This document shows positions 47,601-52,463 of a stretch of 63,943 nt of DNA, one piece after another; positions within the stretch are counted from its first letter, which is position 1, and the number at the start of each line of letters is the position of its first letter. The position numbers and the translations under genes were made by a program. The stretch comes from Nemertoderma westbladi (taxonomy: Eukaryota > Xenacoelomorpha > Nemertodermatida > Nemertodermatidae), in assembly GCA_032718475.1 (NCBI GenBank), contig JAUCBJ010004416.1, forward strand, positions 1 to 63,943. The letters run 5' to 3'. Below the pieces are notes generated by a model that worked only from the letters and a program-made list of their open reading frames with translations, was not told the origin of the DNA and did no database searches.

Positions 47601-49078
47601 GAATATCACTGATTTGGATACAGTATATCAGAATACCACTCACCTGGACACAGTATATCAGAATATCACTGATTTGAACATAGTATATTAGAATAATACT
47701 GACCTGGACAGAGTATACCAGAATACCACTGACCTGGACAGAGTATACCAGAATACCACTGACCTATGGACAGAGTATACCAGAATACCACTGACCTGGA
47801 CAGAGTATACCAGAATACCACTGACCTGGACAGAGTATACCAGAATACCACTGACCTGGACAGAGTATACCACAATACCACTGACCTGGACAGAGTATAC
47901 CAGAATATCACTGATTTGGATACAGTATACCAGAATACCACTGACCTGGACAGAGTATACCAGAATACCACTGACCTGGACAGAGTATACCAGAACACCA
48001 CTGACCTGGACAGAGTATACCAGAATACCACTGACCTGGACACAGTACTGTATACGAGAATTCCACTGACCTGGCGACGATCTACCGCTTACAGACGACC
48101 CGAGCAAGGATCTGCTGAATTGGCCGCCGACTACACTGGACTGGTATATGGAGGGCTGGCTGAACATATCGGTTGGTGTACCAGAATCCGACCCAAACAT
48201 GCCGCTGGGTTTCCCTCTCACGAGATCCAACCCAGCGGCACCCAAAGGTAAAGGTGTGACGTCATTGCCCTGTTCGTCCGTAACTGTTACGGGAGGTCTG
48301 CCAGCACCGACTCTAAGAGTGTCAGCGATAACACTCTTACGGCTATAGTATAATAACAGAATAAACAGGAAATTACATTAAATTATTTCAGGGGGAGGGG
48401 GTGTAGTGGAGGGGGGGGGGGGGGGGGGGGTCGGTGGGGGTTGATGGTGGCAGCGGCACTACTGACATTGCAGGGCAGCGGCACTATTGATATTGCAGAA
48501 AGGAATGTCAGCACCATTAATTTGGGGGTGATTACGGTACATTGGGGTATAGGGATGAAAAACAAATGGATTTAAAATTCACATATATATATTATGTTTT
48601 TAAGAAATTTAAAACCATGTTATTCTACAATACGTTCGGCATCTGTTAATGATATTTACATTATTGCCAATGACTCGAAGGGTCTATCGTCCATGTGTGT
48701 ACCAGGTACGTTTATTCCCATTATGGGGAAGGTGCAGCGGTGCAGGTTACAATGGCATGTTATTCAAACCAAAACAATAAACAAGAGTCAATAGCACATG
48801 TTATAGTTTAATTTTTTTATCGTAATCAGCGGTTAATTAATTCGATGATTTTCCTCTAGTTACATTTCTATAGCGATAGCCCCCTTACTGATGATACCCA
48901 CCAATTTATGCAAAGCATGAACTCTCAAATACACATTAACTAACCCGCCGGCCATTGTCGATACATTGAGGTTTCGGGAAACCCCAGTATGCATGCTGCT
49001 CCTTCCACCTGCACCTGTTGTCTTCCTTTCTCTCTTCGATGGCATTACTACTGTCGACTTTCTGCTCACACTGGCCAT
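11511..49078 (-). CDS. DNAI4: DNAI4 (WDR78), axonemal dynein intermediate chain 4, 11 exons
   Basis: The family is a WD40 intermediate chain of axonemal inner-arm dynein, needed for ciliary and flagellar motility. Join on the minus strand: 49078-48945, 48342-48071, 39384-39220, 38060-37866, 29938-29830, 28666-28530, 23225-23095, 17963-17788, 15224-14927, 13609-12842, 11615-11511. The total is 2490 nt, encoding 829 residues plus TAA, close to the vertebrate length of about 850. Every junction is GT-AG and every phase matches, which is strong internal support. Recognisable blocks in order: GNDVTPLPL (about residue 75), [15 protein letters not shown] (about 183-197), [16 protein letters not shown] (about 232), TTWDLYD (about 260), [13 protein letters not shown] (about 387-399), then a C-terminal WD40 propeller from about 440 with [10 protein letters not shown] and VEVWDI. 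Most of the span is intronic tandem repeats. The start is the first Met of an open exon 1. A 5' UTR exon further upstream is possible. Confidence 0.95.
11821..12652. repeat. 18-bp tandem array in DNAI4 intron 10
   Basis: About 46 copies of an 18-bp unit (TTTTAATGACGTGCACAG, with GTAC and CCC/CTC variants). Each unit carries TGACGT, a CRE-type half site. The array starts about 190 nt inside intron 10 and does not copy the splice donor. Open frames through it are period artefacts. Confidence 0.95.
12842..13609 (-). CDS. DNAI4: DNAI4 exon 10 (main WD40 propeller)
   Basis: The exon is 768 nt, exactly 256 codons. WD40 features include [70 protein letters not shown] and GGVEVWDIL. It ends LLVGDSEGQ at a GTGAGT donor, phase 0. 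This exon alone identifies the gene. Confidence 0.97.
13610..14926. other. DNAI4 intron 9, no array
   Basis: This is ordinary AT-rich intron sequence, 1317 bp. It contains one copy of the dispersed TTTATTGTTTTGG / CTGCTCCTTT motif at about 14655-14710 and a small repetitive GAGCCGAGGGCCGAAGGC tract near 14480. No exon or RNA gene is recognised. Confidence 0.6.
14927..15224 (-). CDS. DNAI4: DNAI4 exon 9 (first WD40 repeats)
   Basis: The exon is 298 nt, covering about residues 440-539. It contains [20 protein letters not shown] and YGQFGF, then [11 protein letters not shown], which are conserved first-blade sequences of DNAI4. The acceptor is CTTTTTAG. The donor is AAACAG then GTGAAT, phase 0. 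Confidence 0.96.
15297..17787. repeat. 36-bp minisatellite forming DNAI4 intron 8, anchored on the 5' splice site
   Basis: About 69 units of 36 bp. On the minus strand each unit begins GTACGTAGCTGAAATATA and ends with a copy resembling the exon 8 end (GAGACCGACACCTGAGCG, against GAGGCCGACATTGGAGCG in the exon). The array starts at the first base of the intron and stops about 70 nt before the acceptor. Two long plus-strand frames (15284-17821 and 15298-17949) are period artefacts. Confidence 0.96.
17788..17963 (-). CDS. DNAI4: DNAI4 exon 8
   Basis: The exon is 176 nt. It opens [18 protein letters not shown], matching the conserved dynein intermediate chain segment just before the WD40 domain. 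The acceptor is TTTCTATAG. The donor is GGAGCG then GTACGTAGC, phase 2. The intron 8 minisatellite begins at this donor. Each unit contains an in-frame stop, so only the first donor keeps the protein open. Confidence 0.92.
18245..21550. repeat. 24-bp minisatellite in DNAI4 intron 7 (main block)
   Basis: Units of 24 bp on the plus strand (CTACTACCTGGAAGCTACTACCCG spread over two lines of about 12 bp each) run for 3.3 kb, with shorter CGCTACTAC insertions. On the minus strand units read GTAGTAGCGGG...TTCCAG, so each begins GT and ends CAG. Unlike introns 2, 5, 6 and 8, it does not touch the exon donor. Confidence 0.95.
21551..22636. mobile_element. About 1.1 kb insertion splitting the intron 7 array (unclassified)
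   Basis: The 24-bp array stops abruptly near 21550 and resumes near 22637, so the intervening 1.09 kb looks inserted. It is more GC-rich than its surroundings. Internally it repeats a motif (ACGAGCCTGAAAAGGATTCG) about four times and a block about ACCCCTAGCTAAGCCGTACC twice. I see no terminal inverted repeats, no coding domain and no certain target duplication. The class is unknown, and a segment unrelated to transposition is possible. Confidence 0.45.
22637..22855. repeat. 24-bp minisatellite in DNAI4 intron 7 (second block)
   Basis: About nine units of the same 24-bp repeat as 18245-21550, separated from it by a 1.1 kb insertion. It ends about 240 nt from the exon 7 donor. Confidence 0.92.
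23095..23225 (-). CDS. DNAI4: DNAI4 exon 7
   Basis: The exon is 131 nt and codes for [15 protein letters not shown] and a linker ending VVIERQ. A strong pyrimidine tract (TTTCCTCTCTCTAG) marks the acceptor. The donor is CGACAG then GTGAGG, phase 0. The next exon continues the conserved [10 protein letters not shown] block, supporting the join. Confidence 0.87.
23276..28541. repeat. 27-bp minisatellite forming DNAI4 intron 6, anchored on the 5' splice site
   Basis: About 190 units of 27 bp on the plus strand (CAGCTGTTTACCAACCTG plus TCTCAGTGC). On the minus strand a unit is GTTGGTAA followed by 19 bases nearly identical to the exon 6 end (CAGCTGGCACTGAGACAG). The array fills the intron to within about 50 nt of the acceptor. 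Between about 24.06 and 26.0 kb it is organised in a 182-bp higher-order repeat. Its first unit overlaps the coding end of exon 6 (28530-28541). Confidence 0.96.
28530..28666 (-). CDS. DNAI4: DNAI4 exon 6
   Basis: The exon is 137 nt and codes for a poorly conserved acidic and threonine-rich linker ([10 protein letters not shown] ... [11 protein letters not shown]). The acceptor is TTATTCAG. The donor is GAGACAG then GTTGGTAAA, phase 1. The last 19 nt of the exon are repeated in nearly every unit of the intron 6 array. Its identity rests mainly on phase fit with exons 5 and 7, since this linker is not conserved. Confidence 0.8.
28770..29838. repeat. 35-bp minisatellite forming DNAI4 intron 5, anchored on the 5' splice site
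   Basis: About 30 units of 35 bp. On the minus strand each unit starts GTCAGTTAGAACTGTTAGC and ends CGACCGGCAAG, the same 11 bases that end exon 5. Units differ by only a few substitutions. About 100 nt of unique sequence separates the array from the exon 6 acceptor. Confidence 0.97.
29830..29938 (-). CDS. DNAI4: DNAI4 exon 5
   Basis: The exon is 109 nt and contains the conserved [15 protein letters not shown] segment. The acceptor is TATTTGCAG. The donor is GGCAAG then GTCAGTTAG, phase 2. A 37-bp array ends 57 nt upstream, and a 35-bp array starts exactly at the donor, so the exon lies between two minisatellites. The donor is repeated in every 35-bp unit. I chose the first copy because its phase matches exon 6. 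Confidence 0.88.
29995..30497. repeat. 37-bp tandem array near the 3' end of DNAI4 intron 4
   Basis: About 13 nearly identical 37-bp units (plus strand AACATATCGGTCACTCCAC followed by TAGTCGGCCCAGCAACAC). The array ends 57 nt before the exon 5 acceptor. High unit identity suggests recent expansion. It does not copy a splice site that I can see. Confidence 0.95.
30498..32110. other. DNAI4 intron 4, non-coding part
   Basis: No coding region is supported between the 37-bp array and the mago copy. It contains a 24-bp perfect palindrome at 30764-30787, a C-run at about 31087-31112, and transposon-like termini (CAGTGGCGC) near 31556. On the minus strand an ATTAATAAATAATAAATG stretch near 31.9 kb could serve as a poly(A) signal for the mago copy. 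Confidence 0.45.
30764..30787. repeat. 24-bp perfect palindrome
   Basis: The top strand reads CATGACCTACTA followed by its exact reverse complement TAGTAGGTCATG with no spacer. It is flanked by GC-rich sequence of transposon-like composition. Confidence 0.85.
32118..32567 (-). CDS. MAGOH: Mago nashi homologue (MAGOH), intronless, nested in DNAI4 intron 4
   Basis: Mago nashi is a core exon junction complex subunit that binds Y14 (RBM8A) and marks spliced mRNA. The 149-residue protein is full length (family about 146) and intact. [67 protein letters not shown] and the C-terminal [13 protein letters not shown] are all present. The preferred start is the Met giving [13 protein letters not shown]. 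An in-frame upstream Met at 32615 would add 16 residues not typical of the family. The whole coding sequence is one exon, whereas many animal MAGOH genes have introns, so this is probably a retrocopy. No poly(A) tail or target duplication is evident, so an old copy or a natively intronless gene is possible. It lies on the same strand as DNAI4. Confidence 0.96.
   Translation of the reverse strand: MDPLQDEFYLRYYIGHKGKFGHEFLEFEFRPDGKLRYANNSNYKNDTMIRKETFVHRNVMLELKRIIEDSDILKEDDALWPPPDRVGRQELEIVLGNEHISFTTSKIGSLIDVNSCKDPEGLRCFYYLVQDLKCLVFSLIGLHFKIKPI
32630..33459. other. Intron 4 sequence with tRNA-like promoter boxes
   Basis: No coding gene is supported. Near 32829-32888 there is GGTTCGATCCC, a good RNA polymerase III B-box. 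Near 33001-33053 there is GGGTTCATCCCCC. Neither region folds into a convincing tRNA by eye, so SINE heads or decayed tRNA-derived repeats are the likely explanation. Confidence 0.3.
33469..34397. mobile_element. Foldback/MITE element nested in the hAT-like element, CCGG target duplication
   Basis: The left end reads TGTCACAAGGAAATCAGCCC and the right end, reverse-complemented, TGTAACAGGAAAATATGCCC, so the termini are inverted repeats. CCGG flanks both sides (33465-33468 and 34398-34401). Subterminal regions (about 33485-33620 and 34270-34390) are built from palindromic TTTCCTAGGAAA and GCCCCCCGGG motifs. The middle carries five tandem copies of a roughly 60-bp motif. No coding capacity is seen. 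Confidence 0.75.
33895..34232. repeat. About 60-bp tandem repeat, five copies, inside the foldback element
   Basis: Each copy contains CTGTAACCTGCTCCTTTCCC, a variable AATTGGTTAAGTGA-like part and TTTATTGTTTTGGTTAGAAA. The same motif occurs singly at about 199-245, 14655-14710, 48760-48785 (reverse), 51140-51215 (reverse) and 57385-57440, so it belongs to a dispersed family. Confidence 0.85.
36933..37556. other. Non-coding, with a second hAT-like terminus
   Basis: No gene is seen. At about 37270-37362 three copies of GGGGCCCCACCAG-like sequence end in CTTGATCCGGCCCTG. Reverse-complemented this starts CAGGGCCGGATCAAG, a typical hAT-like end. The matching other end was not found. Confidence 0.35.
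37557..37760. repeat. GC-rich tandem duplication in intron 4
   Basis: Two roughly 115-bp copies, each containing GTCAACCGG, CCTGAGTGAGTGCGGCAGTG and two GGAACGTTCCCCCCTGCCCC-like segments. It contrasts sharply with the AT-rich surroundings. A plus-strand open frame across it is low-complexity and not supported as a gene. Confidence 0.8.
37866..38060 (-). CDS. DNAI4: DNAI4 exon 4
   Basis: The exon is 195 nt. It starts with the second half of the WLLD/LPEIKV block and runs through [18 protein letters not shown], a strongly conserved DNAI4 segment. The acceptor follows a T-rich tract (TTTTTTGCAG). The donor is ACACAG then GTGGGT, phase 1. Confidence 0.95.
38240..39095. repeat. 26-bp tandem array in DNAI4 intron 3, split by a LINE
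   Basis: About nine units (CATACATGGCGTGTCCACTG plus TCCACA) lie at 38874-39095. One partial unit at 38240-38258 lies on the other side of the LINE fragment at 38259-38862. The array therefore predates the insertion. Confidence 0.9.
38259..38862 (-). mobile_element. 5'-truncated LINE copy (same family as 44317-47045)
   Basis: On the minus strand it encodes a fragment of the RT C-terminal region: [47 protein letters not shown] and [16 protein letters not shown]. These are nearly identical to the 44-47 kb copy, with frame breaks near 38.72 kb. The 3' end has the same GCCGATCCTAGT terminus. An 11-bp target duplication, CCACTGTCCAC, is present at 38248-38258 and 38863-38873. It is a dead copy that lacks the RT catalytic core. 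Confidence 0.9.
39220..39384 (-). CDS. DNAI4: DNAI4 exon 3
   Basis: The exon is 165 nt and codes for an acidic segment ending SETPTIWLL, a signature DNAI4 block split by the intron. The acceptor is TTTTAG and the donor TTAG then GTAACT, phase 1. It is the only exon between the intron 2 array and the intron 3 array. Confidence 0.94.
39541..41799. repeat. 30-bp minisatellite of DNAI4 intron 2, block 1
   Basis: About 75 units of 30 bp (plus strand ATACCACTGACCTGGACACA plus GTATACCAGA). On the minus strand units begin GTCAGTGG and end TCCAG. A stretch of roughly 770 bp is duplicated within the block (compare about 39934-40221 with 40706-40993). It ends at the Helitron-like insertion. Confidence 0.96.
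41800..43425 (-). mobile_element. Helitron-like element inserted in the intron 2 array
   Basis: On the minus strand the element ends with a GC hairpin (GCCAGCTTGCTGGC), then TCT and CTAG, the hallmark Helitron 3' end. It sits between A and T of the target with no target duplication. The unoccupied target (CTAATATACTATG, minus strand) is visible in the same array at about 47676-47692, which fixes both boundaries. The 5' end reads TTAGGAGCCCGC and contains a CCCGCT/AGCGGG hairpin. The canonical 5' TC is absent. No Rep/helicase frame is seen, so it is non-autonomous (1626 bp). A block of about 40 bp containing CCCACATAATAAAAA occurs twice inside. Confidence 0.75.
43426..44316. repeat. 30-bp minisatellite of DNAI4 intron 2, block 2
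   Basis: About 30 units continue the same array between the Helitron-like element and the LINE. The units from 43440 to about 43790 are almost identical to one another (GACAGAG variant), suggesting recent local amplification. Confidence 0.96.
44317..47045 (-). mobile_element. Non-LTR retrotransposon (LINE) inserted in the intron 2 array
   Basis: A 2.73-kb element on the minus strand, flanked by an 11-bp target duplication GGACAGAGTAT at 44306-44316 and 47046-47056. Its 3' tail is a short (AGT)n run after GATCCTAGT. It contains a proline-rich N-terminal frame, a long RT frame and a 5' leader. No apurinic-like endonuclease was recognised, so it may be 5' truncated or belong to a clade lacking one. 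The clade is not assigned. Confidence 0.92.
44358..46277 (-). pseudogene. LINE reverse transcriptase frame (nearly intact)
   Basis: The frame is open for 639 codons. RT blocks in order: [99 protein letters not shown], then the catalytic [14 protein letters not shown], and the thumb-like [16 protein letters not shown]. The YxDD position reads FADD, common in this group of animal LINEs. Upstream it is closed by a TGA at 46278-46280, where a tryptophan codon would fit the flow of the protein, so the copy is probably inactive. It overlaps, in another frame, the proline-rich frame at 46190-46639 ([17 protein letters not shown]), probably the N-terminal part of the same polyprotein. Confidence 0.88.
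47046..48070. repeat. 30-bp minisatellite of DNAI4 intron 2, block 3, starting at the exon 2 donor
   Basis: About 34 units. On the minus strand the intron begins GTCAGTGGAATTC and the array unit begins GTCAGTGGTATTC, while exon and units both end CCAG. The first unit is 35 bp because of a 5-bp insertion, after which units are 30 bp. The reading frame from exon 2 continues open through about 14 units, so intron retention would add a repetitive tail before a stop. Confidence 0.96.
48071..48342 (-). CDS. DNAI4: DNAI4 exon 2
   Basis: The acceptor is ...CTATAG. The exon contains the conserved [12 protein letters not shown] block followed by a serine/glycine-rich stretch. The donor is CGCCAG then GTCAGTGG, phase 1. 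The following intron starts directly as a 30-bp tandem array whose units repeat this donor. Confidence 0.92.
48343..48944. other. DNAI4 intron 1
   Basis: A 602-bp intron with a G-run at about 48403-48430 and a reverse copy of the dispersed ACCAAAACAATAAAC motif near 48765. No array of splice sites is present. Confidence 0.7.
48945..49078 (-). CDS. DNAI4: DNAI4 exon 1 (start codon)
   Basis: This exon codes for residues 1-44 plus two bases and is basic and serine-rich (begins [11 protein letters not shown]). The donor reads GG then GTTAGT, phase 2. It pairs with the exon 2 acceptor to make a glycine codon. The N-terminus is predicted to be disordered, as in the family. Confidence 0.85.
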
Positions 49079-49858
49079 TACAACGGATTCCTTATTCAGT
49101 AAAGCTAATTAAACCAAATGAATTGACAAGCCCAAGACGTAGTCTATAGAGGGATGTGTAGGCTGGGCCGGAATTACAAATTTTTATTAGACGTCAAATC
49201 AGCTAAAATTTACGCAATTAAAATATGAACAATAACGATAACATAATAAAATAGTTAACAGAATAACAAAAGTACCGAATAGCTAATGCCTAAAGACCTT
49301 CAATCTGATACTGTACCTGTAAATATTAATAACAAATATTAAAATATGTTACTGGAAATAAAATGGTCTAATTTAAATAGGTTAGAAGTGTCTGCATTGT
49401 ATGTTTATAAAATATTTTAACATGTTGCTGAACTGACTACAGTCAGACAGTATACTGAACTGTACTGTATACTATACAGTATACTGAACTGAGTACAGTG
49501 TACAGTAAAACAGTATACTTAAATATAACTTGTAAAATACTTAAGATTAATTAATAATACTGTAAATTATATAATTCAGTGAAACACAGAGCAGAACGGA
49601 GCGGAATTAACAAAACAACATACGGTGCACGCAGTGCAATGATAACCAAAGGAATATTTATTTTATGTTAAGGAAGTACCCGTGACTGACGACCAGTCAT
49701 CGACAGTAAACAAGAAGTCAAAATAGCGTCAAATATAACATGCTGTATATACCGATATTGAATAAGTATGTGAAACACTAAAATAACTACTGAAACTAGA
49801 CATGTAATTTAAGATCATGTACCGGTCCGACAACCGGTGCGATATAAACAGCCTAAAT

Positions 49859-49926
49859 CAAGGCCATCTAAATAATTGTTTAGTTAGTAGTAGTTAGTTA
49901 ATAATTAGTTGTTTAGATGGCCTTGG
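49859..49926. repeat. Imperfect inverted repeat, 17-bp arms
   Basis: The left arm CAAGGCCATCTAAATAA (49859-49875) pairs with the right arm at 49909-49926 with one mismatch. The loop is AT-rich with TAGTTAGT repeats. It could be a small MITE or a hairpin. Confidence 0.65.
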
Positions 49927-50384
49927 CCAACATTCACTACCGGTACCGGTACCTGAAGCGGTATGCAAGGGAGGGGAGGTAACGTATCAAATACTGTATA
50001 TTACAGAAATATTATATTATTACTGTAATATTAAATTGGGATGTGTATCTTATATCGTATCAGTTTGTGATATGAGCCACAATGCCATACGGACACATTC
50101 TGGGAAATTATGCACGTACGGCGTAGGCGGTAGGCCTACAAAATGTGAGTGACAAATGGGAACTTGCTTTTAATTCTCAACTAAATTGGTTTTTCTATAT
50201 TACAATTTATTATTGATATTGCTTATAAATAAATCTACGTATGATATGATAAAAAAGTTATAACAGCCACGCTTAGCCACTTAGGTAAGTCACTGAACAG
50301 GAACCGGTACTGTATTAAAGCAGCATGCTTGCTGATATTTTGTTCTATTACAATAATTATTGCTGAATGTAGATAGTGATACTG

Positions 50385-50397
50385 GTTGCTGGGCAAC
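50385..50397. promoter_or_regulatory. RFX X-box candidate
   Basis: GTTGCTGGGCAAC is a near-perfect X-box: two half sites, GTTGCT and GGCAAC, with a 1-bp spacer. RFX factors bind such sites in promoters of ciliary genes. It lies 1.3 kb upstream of the DNAI4 start codon. A 5' UTR intron would be needed if it is a proximal promoter element. Confidence 0.6.
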
Positions 50398-50432
50398 ACA
50401 TCTCCCTATCAGCTGGTTATTATTGACTAGTT

Positions 50433-50443
50433 TGTTTACGTCA
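50433..50443. promoter_or_regulatory. Forkhead site overlapping a CRE-like site
   Basis: TGTTTACGTCA combines a forkhead core (TGTTTAC, as recognised by FOXJ1-type factors) with TACGTCA. It lies 36 bp from the X-box. FOXJ1 and RFX factors jointly drive motile-cilia genes, so the pair fits DNAI4 control. Single sites of this length also occur by chance. Confidence 0.45.
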
Positions 50444-50714
50444 CAGCGATCGTAGGCAAAAGTCCCTGCAACCGTGGATGGTAGCTACAGTAGTACATGG
50501 AGGATGCTGATTTTTAGGTTCATGCGCTAGTAGACGCGGACCTTTAAGCGATCTCGCAACATTAAACTGCGTGCAAAAACATTTATTTCACCTCTAAAAG
50601 GGAGCGGATTTATTATTTAGGGGTGTAATAATTCACAATTTGATTAATTTCTCCTTCTAATGCGTAAAACTCTTACACGACGATCGTAACTTTACGATTG
50701 TTAATACCTGCCCG

Positions 50715-51145
50715 TAATAACTATTTACATACTTATGTGTAAAGTAACACATTACAGTGTGATGATCCGAGTGTCTTTGTTACACGAACGAACGTTAGTG
50801 AGTGAGTGAAAATAAAGCCACGAGGATCAGAACACTGTAAAGTACTTTGCAACAAGTATGTATGTAGTTTTATTCCAAAATTGTAACATTACGAAATAAT
50901 TGTATATATATTATAAGTGATAGAAACTGCACAAATTATATTAGTTGCTGTATAAATAAATGTAAAAATGACATAAATTATGTTATTAAAAAAGTTAGCT
51001 TATATTTATGGTGGCGTTTGGAGCTATGTTAATAGTTTATAGTTATAGCCACTGGTTATTAATAGCTATACCCCTCCTACCGGTAAGTAATGGAGTAGGC
51101 GTATCTGGCTGTCAGGCAATTAATAATAATTACCACCTATAGAAA
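50715..51145 (+). repeat. Dispersed repeat, copy 2 (also at 11640-11765 and 61735-61965)
   Basis: Shared blocks include GTAAAGTAACA, ACACGAACGAACGT, TGAGTGAGTGAAAATAAAGC, and (with 61.8 kb) ATCTGGCTGTCAGGCAATTA. Copies are on the same strand, with insertions or deletions between blocks. It is probably an uncharacterised interspersed element. Confidence 0.7.
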
Positions 51146-51654
51146 AGGAGCAGGTTACACAGGCGTGTGTTGGGGGAACCAAAACAATAAACGAAAGTTA
51201 AAACCTGTTACAAGGTTATAGAGGTTACTTAATTAGGTCTTTGTTTGGTACTCACCCCATATTATACCAGTTCATAAAAGGATAAAGCTAGAATTTAATG
51301 GGTCCGGTCACAAAGTTGAGGTAATAAGGGTCCGGTCAATAATACACAATTAAAATATAAATCAAATATAAGCTTCAATACGGCATTTAGAGGGTCCGGT
51401 CAATGTGTCCGGTCAGTAGCCACATCTACGTTACCGGTGTAACAGACGAAAATGCACCCACAGTCTTTCTAACAGTACCAACAAATCGCACTAAGGTTGT
51501 AGAATAACTGCAGTGTAACTGGTGCAATATCGAAAGAGGCACCTTCGTCAAACGACCCACACAGGAGGAGGGAGATGAAACTATATTCTGTTTCAACTTT
51601 CATGCGATCTTATTAATATTTGTAGGAAAATTTTTTTAGAGGCACCTGAATAAC

Positions 51655-51858
51655 GACACAATACTCTAGGACATGGTGTACAAATGTGCTTTAGCGTTAA
51701 AATACTTTGCATCTGGGACTTTCCAGGTAAATGTAGGGGATATGTTGGTTGGAGCGCATGAGTCCACTGTATCTCTAACTCTCCACCGCGTTGCTGCAGC
51801 TTTAGCGTCTAACCATTTAAGATCTTTCCACTTTCCCCCGAGGACAAAAACGCGGTGA
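51655..51858 (+). pseudogene. PIF/Harbinger transposase-like (HARBI1-type) fragment
   Basis: The frame reads CALALKYFASGTFQVNVGDM, then ESTVSLTLHRVAAALASN. This matches the N-terminal helix-turn-helix segment of Harbinger transposase-derived nucleases (pattern ALRFFATGSFQ ... S.S.VSR..HRV..AL). Only about 60 residues remain and no DDE nuclease domain follows, so it is a relic. Confidence 0.7.
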
Positions 51859-51901
51859 CGCAGTTCTTAATAAGCTGCTTTTCAATTAAAATCCGGAATT
51901 C

Positions 51902-52463
51902 CTAATATCTTTGGTGAAGTCGATTGTACCCATGTGCGTATCCAAGGGGTGCATGTCCAATAGTAATAGTGGCATACAACATCCCCAGACCCATTTCACT
52001 AAGGTGTATACCGCCCGAGTCAAGCATGGTATCGCCCTTGACCAGGTGGCGAAGTGGACCTCTCATCGTGATGGCAGAGCCATCACTCATCACAGGACTT
52101 CATCCGGTGAGCAACCCGTCTGAAATCATAATCAGGGTCGACAGGTCTACCCCACCGGTGCATCTCCCTTGGGAAAATCTCCGCCCACAATACGGAGGAG
52201 GTGGCACAGGCAGAGTATTCTTGTATCATTGTCTTCAGATTGTACGTAACGAAATCTACCGTGTTACGGCAGAGATCATTACCGCCAAAAAGAAGGACAA
52301 TGATACAAGGGTTCCTCTGCCAATGGCGTATTACTTCCTGCGGATAATGATCAGCGAAGATGCTCCCCAAACGTGGCTGTAACGTAACTTTGGCGACTTC
52401 CGGTGACAGCCCAAAGTTACGTGAAGTAAAGTAAGTAAAGTGAACAGTACGGTAGTCAAACAA
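51902..52463 (-). pseudogene. SGNH/GDSL hydrolase-like fragment, frameshifted
   Basis: Two overlapping minus-strand frames make one SGNH-type domain. 52463-52083 contains VLLFGGNDLCRNTVDFVTYN, the block III GxND motif. 51902-52093 contains DSGGIHLSEMGLGML, the block V DxxH-like motif. The block I serine is not visible. It would lie upstream, where the 35-bp array begins. Such esterase-like domains are often carried by animal retroelements, so a retrotransposon relic is more likely than a host enzyme. The frames are offset near 52.09 kb. Confidence 0.65.

Larger units (their letters stand above)
49079..51640. other. DNAI4 upstream region
   Basis: No coding gene is supported. It contains the candidate ciliary promoter elements at 50.39-50.44 kb, an inverted repeat at 49859-49926, and a dispersed repeat at about 50715-51145 that also occurs at 61735-61965. 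A single 5' UTR intron for DNAI4 could bridge from here to exon 1. Confidence 0.5.
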
